A stretch of DNA of 17,913 bases. Source: CAZTEB01 sp964612735. GTDB taxonomy: Bacteria > Patescibacteriota > Microgenomatia > UBA1400 > PJMF01. Both the position numbers and the translations under genes were made by a program. The DNA is taken from assembly GCA_964612735.1 (NCBI GenBank), contig CAZTEB010000019.1, forward strand, positions 1-17,913, written 5' to 3'. This document shows positions 1 to 7,407 of this stretch, in pieces (position 1 is the first letter of the stretch; each line of letters starts with the position of its first letter). The notes under the pieces were generated by a model. It did no database searches and had not been told where the DNA came from. It saw only the letters and a list, made by a program, of their open reading frames with translations.

Positions 1-150
1 TGGCATGATTCAGAGCCAGCAGCTTCTACGATTGATGTGTACATGCGCAGGATTCGTTCAATTTTGGGTGATGACGCAACGTTGATAGAGACTATCCGTG
101 GTTTTGGCTTTAGAGTGCGCTCATTGCATCCGGGGGTTGAGTCTCACTAA
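1..150 (+). CDS. Response regulator, OmpR/PhoB family, C-terminal fragment
   Basis: Only the last 49 codons are in the window, read in frame 1 and ending at TAA 148-150. The fragment is the end of a winged-helix DNA-binding domain. TIDVYMRRIRSIL matches the recognition-helix segment of OmpR/PhoB proteins (family pattern tvDvhIrrLRxKl), and ETIRGFGFRV matches the terminal hairpin (family pattern TVRGxGYrl). The receiver domain lies outside the window. Such proteins bind promoter DNA when phosphorylated by a sensor kinase. The last 41 bp overlap the tail of the convergent glycosyltransferase gene, which is typical of a compact genome. Whether it controls the glycan genes cannot be told from here. 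Confidence 0.85.
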   Translation, partial: WHDSEPAASTIDVYMRRIRSILGDDATLIETIRGFGFRVRSLHPGVESH

Positions 151-1678
151 CAAGCAGCTTAGTAATGTCCCAGACTTGAAGACAAGGTGCTTGATTGGGT
201 CGGCAGTACTCACGTAGTAGTGTTTCTTGATCAAGGGCGAGTTTATTCCTGTGACTATTTACTACGAGTAGCACCTGATCAAACGAGCGGGCTCGCTCTA
301 CAAAAGAACTGGGTATTTCAGACACCGGTTGACCAATGCCTTCGACATAGATATTGCTGACGTCTTGTCTGTGTAAGTAAAGTAGGATGCCATCTGGCAG
401 GGTGCCAAAGTAACCCTCTGTGGCTACCGCAACGGTATGATCTTGAGCTTGCTCTCTAATATAGGTAGTGGTTTCAGCTATACCATGTCCAGATGACCAC
501 TCTTCAAGATACTGGACTGCATCAGCAGAGACGAAGGGGGTCTCATTAGGCTGCGTTAATGACTGTGTGATAAAAGTAGCCGACATTCCCAAGCTTTGTG
601 CCACCAAGCCCACAAGCGCTATCGAAGCTATTGTTTTTTGAAGCATTCTTTTCTCATCCTGAATCCAAGTGATCACGTAGTTTTGAAGACTTAGTGCAGC
701 ACCTACTGTGAAAAACATACTAGCGGGAAGTAAATATCTGGGATATACCACTTTGCCAAGTACAGCGATGGGCGCAATAAACATGATTGCCGACCAAAAT
801 AGCAGGTGAAGCGTTCTTCTCTGCTTGGTAGAAAATAAACCTGCCGTTGCTAGTAGTAGCACCGGTGTGGTTAAGTACGAAGCAAAGTAATGAACATAGT
901 TGGGAATATTTCCCAGAGTATGTTGCCAAGCACCTTGAAATAGCACCTCTTTGACTGGGTATAAAAAGTCTCCACCTCGTGCGAAAAGCTGTCCAAACAC
1001 GGGAGTTAGCTTTAGTGAGCCAAAGATAGCTATGCCTAGAAGCAAGCTGCACCCCAACCTGATAGCAGCTTCAATAGCATGCTGACGGTTGTTGAGATCG
1101 CCATATAACCACCAAAGCAAGAGCACTGGTCCAAATAGTATGGCAGGTACTTTAGTGAGCAGAGCGAGTCCAAAAAACAAACCACTGAGAATTGTCCAAG
1201 TAGTGCTTCTAGTCTGAACCAACTTGATGACTCCCAACCAGCTTAGAGACAACCATAGAGTTAGCATGCCATCAAGCAATACCATTCTGTGATGAAAGTA
1301 CCAAAAAGGCAGAACTATTGTTAGAAGCATGCTCAGCCAAACAGTTTTAGATTTACCACCAAGTTCTTTAGTGATACTACCTATGGTGGCGACCTGAGCG
1401 GCGCCAACAAGCACAGACAACATTCTTGCTGCGAATAATCTATCACTAAACACAAGCTGCAGTGGTGCCATCAGCCAGAACTGCAGTGGTGTTTTGCCGT
1501 CGTTCAAGGCAAAGAATGCATACCGTCGCCAATCATCTAGTATTAGCTGCGACCAACGTATGTAGATAGCTTCATCAGCAAAGACTGGTAGTGCGGTCAG
1601 TTGCCAGATGTGCGTGCCTGTATACAAAGCGACTAGCAACAGTGCCATTAGTACGTTGAATGTCGTAGCTTTGCGCAT
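110..1678 (-). CDS. GT39/ArnT-like membrane glycosyltransferase (GT-C)
   Basis: A 522-residue protein with many hydrophobic segments, the first at about residues 8-28. Directly after it comes ADEAIY with D35-E36, the acidic pair that GT39/GT83 enzymes carry in their first extracytoplasmic loop. Family knowledge: these enzymes transfer a sugar from a polyprenyl-phosphate donor to a lipid, glycan or protein acceptor on the outer face of the membrane. The C-terminal 130 residues are more polar and probably extracytoplasmic. The ATG at 1676-1678 follows the upstream gene by one base and has a GAAGG ribosome-binding site 8 nt upstream. It is the last gene of the eight-gene minus-strand unit and overlaps the response regulator tail to tail by 41 bp. 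Donor and acceptor are unknown. The D35-E36 pair is the only specific motif seen; family membership is fairly sure, specificity is not. Confidence 0.8.
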   Translation of the reverse strand: MRKATTFNVLMALLLVALYTGTHIWQLTALPVFADEAIYIRWSQLILDDWRRYAFFALNDGKTPLQFWLMAPLQLVFSDRLFAARMLSVLVGAAQVATIGSITKELGGKSKTVWLSMLLTIVLPFWYFHHRMVLLDGMLTLWLSLSWLGVIKLVQTRSTTWTILSGLFFGLALLTKVPAILFGPVLLLWWLYGDLNNRQHAIEAAIRLGCSLLLGIAIFGSLKLTPVFGQLFARGGDFLYPVKEVLFQGAWQHTLGNIPNYVHYFASYLTTPVLLLATAGLFSTKQRRTLHLLFWSAIMFIAPIAVLGKVVYPRYLLPASMFFTVGAALSLQNYVITWIQDEKRMLQKTIASIALVGLVAQSLGMSATFITQSLTQPNETPFVSADAVQYLEEWSSGHGIAETTTYIREQAQDHTVAVATEGYFGTLPDGILLYLHRQDVSNIYVEGIGQPVSEIPSSFVERARSFDQVLLVVNSHRNKLALDQETLLREYCRPNQAPCLQVWDITKLLVSETQPPDAMSAL

Positions 1679-1679
1679 A

Positions 1680-2915
1680 CTATGCCTTCAGTGTACCTCG
1701 ATACCAGTAACCGAAGCAAAGCGAGAGTATGAGTAGTGCGCCTCCACCTACCCAAGTGATCAGTAGTTGCTGGGTGTCGACGGCTTCTGTGTATGAGCCG
1801 GTGTTTAAATAGGGAGCGTAGCGAAGTAAGCCAGAAAATGAAAAAGAAAGTACTACGGCTGGCCAAATTCGTACCAGCTTTTTTAGTATGTCTGGGGTTT
1901 GCTTTTTTTCAAGCGATGAAGGAAACAGCGGCAGCCAAGCTAGTGACCAAGTTAAATACCAAGGTAAAAAGTGTTTTGATCTGGGGTGGAGCAGTGGTAC
2001 AAACAACATGATGCTGGCAAGGACGGGCCAAAACTCTGCGTAGTTCCTAAACAATGTATGCAGCTTTGGAATGATGCGCTGTAGACCAAGTAAAGCCCAA
2101 AGTGGTAGTAATGAAAGTGTTGCAAACTTAATACTAGCTGAGGCTAGTAACAATAGGCCGGAGGCAATGTATCTCTGAGCTCCTTTGCTTCTAGTGACAA
2201 GAATCATTCCCCAGATTGCTGGCACCATCATCCAGAAGTCATTGTGAATGTTTGAGACTATCTCAAGTAATAGCAGTGGGTTTAGGGCGGTCATGAATAG
2301 TAGCCATTTTGACTTAGCATTTTTACTCATTAGCACAAACCATAGCGCTAGGCTAAGTATGGAAAATAGCCTAAAAGCACCGAGTGTCGCAATAAAACTT
2401 GAAAATCCCATCATGAGTGGGAGCAGCGACATTAGGGTCCAGCCATAGCCATACGGAGCTGGTGTGTGGGTGTTGTGCATAAACCGAGTCCAGTCATCAT
2501 GGGCAAAGTCTAGGGCTACTTGTTGATGTGGATTAGCTTGATATATCACTACCATCTTTGCATTAAAGATGTAATTAAAAACGTCGTACGACAAAGCAGG
2601 GCTAGAGAATACCAGAGGTATCACAGCTGCTGTTAGCAGTATCGCAATGAGTCTAGATGTTAGCTGCTCTCGTAACTTGTGTGCTTGCCAACACATAGCA
2701 AGATAGCTAACTACAGCAAAACCAATAATCACTAGGTAAGTTACCGCCAGCATTTCACGATCATTAAAAAGAAGATCCCACATGGTGAACTGGAAGCGGA
2801 TAAAAAGTGAGTTGCTTAGCAGTAGCAAATTTGGAGCAGTCAGTCCGAAGCTAAATATGGCATACGCCACCAAAGAAGCGATATAAATCGCGCCAAAAAA
2901 TAATAACTTCTTCAT
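1680..2915 (-). CDS. MptA/MptB- or GT87-like polyprenyl-phosphate-sugar transferase (GT-C)
   Basis: A 411-residue polytopic membrane protein. Its pattern resembles polyprenol-phosphomannose-dependent alpha-mannosyltransferases (MptA/MptB) and GT87. There is an Asp in the first outer loop (SYDVFNY, D111), then QANPH (N128-P129), an APYGYGW segment near residue 155, LNPLLLLE near 212-218, and a SNIHND motif at 221-226. The last two are hallmarks of that group. A PWYLTW segment in the C-terminal third also fits. The inferred role is addition of a hexose from a polyprenyl-phosphate donor on the outer face. The ATG overlaps the stop of the GT2 gene upstream (ATGA, 2912-2915). No ribosome-binding site is visible, so translational coupling is likely. 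That GT2 may supply its lipid donor. The sugar is not determined. Confidence 0.72.
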   Translation of the reverse strand: MKKLLFFGAIYIASLVAYAIFSFGLTAPNLLLLSNSLFIRFQFTMWDLLFNDREMLAVTYLVIIGFAVVSYLAMCWQAHKLREQLTSRLIAILLTAAVIPLVFSSPALSYDVFNYIFNAKMVVIYQANPHQQVALDFAHDDWTRFMHNTHTPAPYGYGWTLMSLLPLMMGFSSFIATLGAFRLFSILSLALWFVLMSKNAKSKWLLFMTALNPLLLLEIVSNIHNDFWMMVPAIWGMILVTRSKGAQRYIASGLLLLASASIKFATLSLLPLWALLGLQRIIPKLHTLFRNYAEFWPVLASIMLFVPLLHPRSKHFLPWYLTWSLAWLPLFPSSLEKKQTPDILKKLVRIWPAVVLSFSFSGLLRYAPYLNTGSYTEAVDTQQLLITWVGGGALLILSLCFGYWYRGTLKA

Positions 2916-3673
2916 GAGGATGGGTATGAGCCACGCATATCAGCCACTCTAATTCGAATAATGTCACGAAGCATTCGAATGCTATCTTTAACTGGACTGA
3001 CTCTATCTGTTTCATTGTGATGCCAAATAATAGGCACTTCTCTAACTTTGTGCCCAAATTTTCTCGCTAGAAAAAGCGCTTCAACATCAAATGCTCCAGT
3101 GAAAGCATCGCTCCGACTACCTCGCTGGCCGTATATGTAGAGATTTCCAAAAAGTTGCTCGGTTGCTTCTGCCGAAAACAGCTTGAAGCCACACTGAGTG
3201 TCTAGTATCCCTGGGATTGCCAGGATTTGTACCAGCATATTGAATCCTCTTCCCATTAAATGACGATACCATGGCTCCTTTTCTCTTTTTGCGCCTATGA
3301 TTTCTCTAGAGCCTATGACTACGCCGTATCCTTTTTCAGCATATGGCCAAAGTTTTTCTAGTTCGGATAATGGAGTCGATTGGTCAAAGTCCGTGAACAG
3401 TCGCCATTTTCCTGTTGCTTTAAGCATGCCAGCTTGAACTGTGGGCCCTTTACCGGCATGATGGTTGGCCAACACAGTAACGTGAGCATTCTTTTTAGCA
3501 AAGGACTGAAGTTTTTCTAAAGTGCCATCAGTTGAGCCATCATCGCTGAGTAGCACCTCCCAAGAATAGGATTGTTTTTTTAGGTATGAGGTGACCCCTT
3601 CTAGTACGCCACGCTCAAGATTTTTTATCTCATTGTAAGAAGGAATTACCACTGAAAGGTGTGTCATACTCAC
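2912..3673 (-). CDS. GT2 family polyprenyl-phosphate glycosyltransferase, Alg5-like
   Basis: A 253-residue soluble or peripheral GT2 enzyme with no C-terminal membrane anchor. It opens with SVVIPSYNE, followed by LLSDDGSTDGT (nucleotide binding), an HHAGKG stretch, TDFDQSTP (the D-x-D metal and donor site; Alg5-type proteins read DxDxSTP), DTQCGFKLF and FDVEALFLA. The last two are typical of dolichyl-phosphate beta-glucosyltransferases and of the related bacterial enzymes. The inferred reaction is transfer of a hexose from a nucleotide sugar to polyprenyl phosphate on the cytoplasmic face, making a donor for the neighbouring GT-C enzymes. The start is GTG at 3671-3673, overlapping the previous stop as GTGA; an ATG two codons further in (3665-3667) is equally possible. 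Mannose rather than glucose as substrate cannot be excluded. Confidence 0.82.
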   Translation of the reverse strand: MSMTHLSVVIPSYNEIKNLERGVLEGVTSYLKKQSYSWEVLLSDDGSTDGTLEKLQSFAKKNAHVTVLANHHAGKGPTVQAGMLKATGKWRLFTDFDQSTPLSELEKLWPYAEKGYGVVIGSREIIGAKREKEPWYRHLMGRGFNMLVQILAIPGILDTQCGFKLFSAEATEQLFGNLYIYGQRGSRSDAFTGAFDVEALFLARKFGHKVREVPIIWHHNETDRVSPVKDSIRMLRDIIRIRVADMRGSYPSS

Positions 3674-5214
3674 TTTCGTAGCACTGTTATTTCGGGGCCA
3701 CCAGGAATAGTATACACTTCATCTGGTGTTTTATCAGGAAATACTACGATTTCATAAACGGGTGAGTCAGTCACTCTTTCCAGCTTTCGGTCTTCATTTA
3801 TAATAAAAAGCGTTTCTACCTCACCTCTTTTTTCGGTTCTAACGGGTGGAGTGGCACTTGCTTCTAAAAAGTATCTATAGTTTTGAGCATCAATATCTCC
3901 TGTCTCTGACAGAAGTACTATATTATATTTCTCATCCTGTGAGACGCGTTCCGCGATGGAGGTGCTGACACGCTGTATGTCTGAAATAGTCCAGCCTAAA
4001 GTTTGAAAAATATCGTATTTCGGCACATTAACATGTAAAAAATATATGAGTGTGGCTGCAGTCGTAATTTTTCCGACAACGCCACGTTGACTCAACCAAG
4101 CTAAGCAGACACCCAAGGTTAAAAAGGTGACTGGAAATAGATAGGCTATGTAATGGTCGAAGATGGTGTGTTCATAGACTGCTGCTCCTAAGATGCCTGT
4201 GACTAGATAGCTAGTTAGGACTACTTCACCTTGCCAAGTCTGATTACCTGAGCGACTCCAAAGACGATATCCTATGATGCCAAAAACAACTAGGACGAGC
4301 AAAGTATTAAGTTGACGTTGTTGGCCAATAGTTATCTCGAAGAGAATGTGCATGCTTCTGCCATGAGTTTCTCTTAGAGTCAGTAGGCTTTTTTCAAGCC
4401 CACTTGTTTGGTGATCGCTGAAATTTGGTTCTGTAAACAATAGTTCATAAAAGGCTCTGGAGTTGAGCCATTCATGTTTGTAATCAAAAAGCGCAAGCGG
4501 TGTCAGCGAAGCAAAGAAAACAACAGAGCTGATACCAAGAATGAGTAGTAGTTTTTTGTATGTTGCAACTAATTTTGTGGGTGAGAGGACCTTTGTTTTT
4601 TTACTGTGCCACATTTCTACCACCTGGAATGTGAGTATTAATCCAGCTCCAGCTGCTGAGAGGAGTGTAAGGTAGTGAAGTTGAATTAGAATGCTAAAGC
4701 AAATAGCGGCTCCAAGCCACCAGCGAACTGACGAACTCCATGCTTTGTAGGTGCAGTATATAAGAAGCAAGGAAACCAGAGGGGCGGGGTTGGGGTTCCA
4801 ACTAAATCTGCTGTAGGTTATCGCTACACTGGAGAACGCGGTAATCGCAGTGGCAAATAATGCAGCTCTTGCTCCAACAAGCTCTTTTCCTAGCCAGTAT
4901 GTTAGTCCTACTGTCACTATACCTAGGACAGCTACTGCGTAGACAGGTCCAAGTGGATTGGGGTAACTCAGCCAAAGCCAGGGGGCCATGAAGTAGTAGT
5001 AGAGTGGCCCAAGATACATATTGCCAACACTAGTGACTGGACCGATGAAAACTAAGTCACCATACTTAAAAATGTCAGAAACAATCCGAGCATCTCGNNN
5101 NNNNNNNAACTGGACTGTTTGGGGGATGTTATATAGCCGTAAAAATGAAGCAAACACAATGATAAGTATTAACACTATCCATTTTGACGATGACAGAGGC
5201 TCAGGAATTTTCAT
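3670..5214 (-). CDS. GT39-like membrane glycosyltransferase (GT-C), with assembly gap in motif
   Basis: A protein of about 514 residues with multiple membrane spans. It is a diverged paralogue of the gene at 10340-11974. Both share an R-[LV]-Y-[NK]-[IL]-P segment, RD, an L/V-x-GP-x-T stretch, LGPLYYYF and a WNP motif. The ten-N gap at 5098-5107 falls after VQ and before RDARIV, where the paralogue reads FTYDQG. The putative catalytic Asp of the first outer loop is therefore hidden, not shown to be missing. Sizing against the paralogue gives about 16 real bases, the same phase as ten, so the reading frame holds. The role is inferred: sugar transfer from a polyprenyl-phosphate donor on the outer face. 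The gene ends in a GTGA overlap with the GT2 gene. No clear ribosome-binding site precedes the ATG. Confidence 0.78.
   Translation of the reverse strand: MKIPEPLSSSKWIVLILIIVFASFLRLYNIPQTVQXXXXRDARIVSDIFKYGDLVFIGPVTSVGNMYLGPLYYYFMAPWLWLSYPNPLGPVYAVAVLGIVTVGLTYWLGKELVGARAALFATAITAFSSVAITYSRFSWNPNPAPLVSLLLIYCTYKAWSSSVRWWLGAAICFSILIQLHYLTLLSAAGAGLILTFQVVEMWHSKKTKVLSPTKLVATYKKLLLILGISSVVFFASLTPLALFDYKHEWLNSRAFYELLFTEPNFSDHQTSGLEKSLLTLRETHGRSMHILFEITIGQQRQLNTLLVLVVFGIIGYRLWSRSGNQTWQGEVVLTSYLVTGILGAAVYEHTIFDHYIAYLFPVTFLTLGVCLAWLSQRGVVGKITTAATLIYFLHVNVPKYDIFQTLGWTISDIQRVSTSIAERVSQDEKYNIVLLSETGDIDAQNYRYFLEASATPPVRTEKRGEVETLFIINEDRKLERVTDSPVYEIVVFPDKTPDEVYTIPGGPEITVLRK
5098..5107. other. Assembly gap (10 N) inside GT39-like gene
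   Basis: A run of ten N, the usual scaffolder placeholder. Comparison with the paralogue at 10340-11974 suggests that about 16 bases are really missing. They would encode the end of a Phe/Leu codon plus five residues that include the Asp-Gln pair of the active-site loop. Confidence 0.9.
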
Positions 5215-5249
5215 GATGTGCTAAGGGGCTAGCCCAGAGATTCCAGCTA

Positions 5250-6407
5250 CTATTTTTTCTTCCAGATGAACCTGTTGTAGGCGAAGAAGTTCCAAAATAA
5301 TCCGAGCAAGATGCCAATGACAGCATAGGCGTGACCAGTATCAATCGGTATGTTTACAATCGGCAATACAAAAATAAGTAACAAACCTAGAGTGTTCTCG
5401 CCTATCAAGGCAGTTAGCTGTTGAATGATGATTGAGCCACTCGAAGCCAAGTTAAACTGGATAAACTTAATTGGCATGCGAGCAATTTTTAACTTACGGT
5501 CTGCGAAAGTCCAAGCATTATTGATCAGAAAGTTGCTGAGTACTGCTAACTCAATCGCTAGAAAGAAGGAAATCTGATACGGCAACACATTTCGTAGTAG
5601 CGTCAGCGATACTAACTGAATGGCGGCTCCCATTCCACCAACAAATGCAAACTTAAAAAAACGATGAGCCATGAGCTCTTGAATTCGTACTTTCATAATG
5701 TATAGCAGCGTATTTTTGACGTACTCGGCACCAAGTTTTGAGTTTCCGTGCTCCCTGTCTACAAACTTAAATGGTACTTCGGCGACGCTGTAGCCCTTTC
5801 TGATGGTATTTACTAAAAACCCTATTTGAAAAGTATAGCCTGAAAATCGATCAGATTTCATCTCTGAATGTACGTCGGTGTATACCTGCTTTGTGATGGC
5901 CCTGAAGCCACTGGTCCAGTCTCGAATACTGAAGTCTGTGAAAACAAGCATTATTATCAAGTTGCCGACAATGCTCATAAACTTGCGATGCATGCCCCAA
6001 TCATCAGGAATGCCACCGCCAGCTATGTATCGAGAGCCAAGCACTAGGTCGTATCCTTGCTCAATTTTTTCTAAAAAGGATGGGATTTTAGTCGGATCGT
6101 GTGAGAGATCGGCGTCGAACTCAAACACAACATCAGACTTGAGCTTGCCAAAAGCGTGCTCCATTCCCTTGAGATAAGCGCCACCCAAACCAGATTTTTG
6201 TTTATTTATCAGAAGATGCAAGAAGGTGTGCTTTTTCTGGAGTTCTTCCACTAGGGCATAGGTTTTATCAGGTGAAGTATCGTCTACTACTAGGACGTTC
6301 ATTTTCCACTCTTTGATAGTTGAGAACACCCCATCTAGAGCCGCAACAACAGCTTGAATGTTTTCGCGCTCATTGTAAGTTGGAATAATGATTGTGGCAG
6401 TTTTCAT
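5250..6407 (-). CDS. Polyprenyl-phosphate mannose synthase (GT2) fused to GtrA domain
   Basis: A 385-residue two-domain protein. Residues 1 to about 245 are a dolichyl-phosphate-mannose-synthase type GT2: IIIPTYNERENI, VVDDTSPDKT near 41-49, DADLSHDP with D98-A-D100 as metal site, GSRYIAGG, and RDWTSGFRA at 162-170. Residues 250-385 are a GtrA domain with four hydrophobic segments, starting FKFAFVGG and ending FFAYNRFIWKKK. GtrA proteins are known as presumed flippases for polyprenyl-phosphate-linked sugars. One polypeptide may therefore both make the lipid-linked sugar inside and move it outside, feeding the GT-C enzymes encoded next to it. The gene lies 22 bp after gmd and 35 bp before the GT39 gene. 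There is no ribosome-binding site; a weak -10-like TAATCT sits 6 nt before the ATG. The sugar is probably mannose or glucose. Confidence 0.88.
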   Translation of the reverse strand: MKTATIIIPTYNERENIQAVVAALDGVFSTIKEWKMNVLVVDDTSPDKTYALVEELQKKHTFLHLLINKQKSGLGGAYLKGMEHAFGKLKSDVVFEFDADLSHDPTKIPSFLEKIEQGYDLVLGSRYIAGGGIPDDWGMHRKFMSIVGNLIIMLVFTDFSIRDWTSGFRAITKQVYTDVHSEMKSDRFSGYTFQIGFLVNTIRKGYSVAEVPFKFVDREHGNSKLGAEYVKNTLLYIMKVRIQELMAHRFFKFAFVGGMGAAIQLVSLTLLRNVLPYQISFFLAIELAVLSNFLINNAWTFADRKLKIARMPIKFIQFNLASSGSIIIQQLTALIGENTLGLLLIFVLPIVNIPIDTGHAYAVIGILLGLFWNFFAYNRFIWKKK

Positions 6408-6429
6408 GGTCTTAGATTATTAGTTTGAT

Positions 6430-7407
6430 CTATGATTCTCGCTTTCCCTCGAGATCAAGCTCTGCTTCAACCATAAGCGTTACTAGTTCTTCGAAGTCAA
6501 TGCTGGGCTTCCAACCAAGGTGTTTTTGAGCCTTACTTGGATCACCAATCAACAAATCAACTTCAGCTGGGCGGTCAAAAGCAGGATTGTGTTTGTACAC
6601 GTCTTCCCAGTTTTCTAAACCAGCTGCCTTGCAAGCAAGTTGTAGAAATTCTTTAACTGAGTGAGTTTCTCCAGTTGCTACGACGTAATCGTCTGGCTGA
6701 TCTTGTTGGAGCATTAGCCACATAGCTTCTACGTAGTCTTTAGCATATCCCCAGTCTCGCTTAGCATCTAGGTTGCCGAGCTCTACGTGTGTTTGTTTAC
6801 CCAGTTTAACCCGCGCCACAGCATTGGCAATTTTTCTTGTCACAAACTCCAGGCCTCTCCTAGGTGACTCATGATTAAATAGTATGCCGGATACGGCAAA
6901 CATATCATAGGACTCGCGGTAGTTGACGGTTATCCAGTGTCCATACACCTTTGCTACACCGTAGGGTGAGCGTGGATAGAAGGGTGTTTCCTCGGTTTGA
7001 GGCGTCTCCTTTACCTTGCCAAACATCTCAGACGAGCTAGCTTGGTAAAACTTGGCATCAGGACAAGCCAGTCTCATCGCTTCTAGAACTCTGGTTACTC
7101 CGATAGCTGTAAATTCACCAGTAAGAACTGGTTGTTCCCAGCTAGCTTTTACAAAAGATTGAGCTGCTAGGTTATAAATCTCATCTGGTTGAATGTCTTT
7201 GAGTGCGAATGTTAGTGAGTGTTGATCGATTAAATCTCCTGAAATGAGCTTGAGATTGGGTTCATGCATTAGGTGAGCGATGCGAGCGAAGTTCTGCGTA
7301 CTCGTTCTTCGAGTTAGACCAAAAACTTGATAGCCTTTTTCAAGTAATAGTTCTGCTAGATATGAACCATCTTGACCGGTAATGCCAGTAACAAACGCTT
7401 TTCTCAT
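6430..7407 (-). CDS. gmd: GDP-mannose 4,6-dehydratase
   Basis: A 325-residue short-chain dehydrogenase family enzyme that converts GDP-D-mannose to GDP-4-keto-6-deoxy-D-mannose with bound NADP. It has the Gmd-type nucleotide fold GITGQDGSY at residues 8-16, NLAAQSFV near 79-86, the catalytic SSSE (S125 and E127 match the Thr/Glu of the E. coli enzyme by spacing), and Y149-x3-K153. NHESPRRG and GNLDAKRDWGYAKDYVEAM are diagnostic for Gmd. The length is a little below the usual 340-370. The ATG overlaps the stop of the reductase gene (ATGA, 7404-7407) and has a strong GGAGG 8 nt upstream. With the next gene upstream it makes a complete GDP-D-rhamnose pathway from GDP-mannose. The enzymes making GDP-mannose are not in the window. 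Confidence 0.95.
   Translation of the reverse strand: MRKAFVTGITGQDGSYLAELLLEKGYQVFGLTRRTSTQNFARIAHLMHEPNLKLISGDLIDQHSLTFALKDIQPDEIYNLAAQSFVKASWEQPVLTGEFTAIGVTRVLEAMRLACPDAKFYQASSSEMFGKVKETPQTEETPFYPRSPYGVAKVYGHWITVNYRESYDMFAVSGILFNHESPRRGLEFVTRKIANAVARVKLGKQTHVELGNLDAKRDWGYAKDYVEAMWLMLQQDQPDDYVVATGETHSVKEFLQLACKAAGLENWEDVYKHNPAFDRPAEVDLLIGDPSKAQKHLGWKPSIDFEELVTLMVEAELDLEGKRES

Noticed and set aside
720..1052. 110-codon minus-strand ORF in another frame of the GT39-like gene
   Set aside because: It is entirely inside a membrane-protein gene with clear family features and has low-complexity odd composition; a shadow.
5226..5235. Perfect palindrome GGGCTAGCCC in the 35-bp gap between two genes
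   Set aside because: It has no loop, no following T-run on the transcribed strand, and is short; it does not qualify as a terminator and is too small to call an operator.
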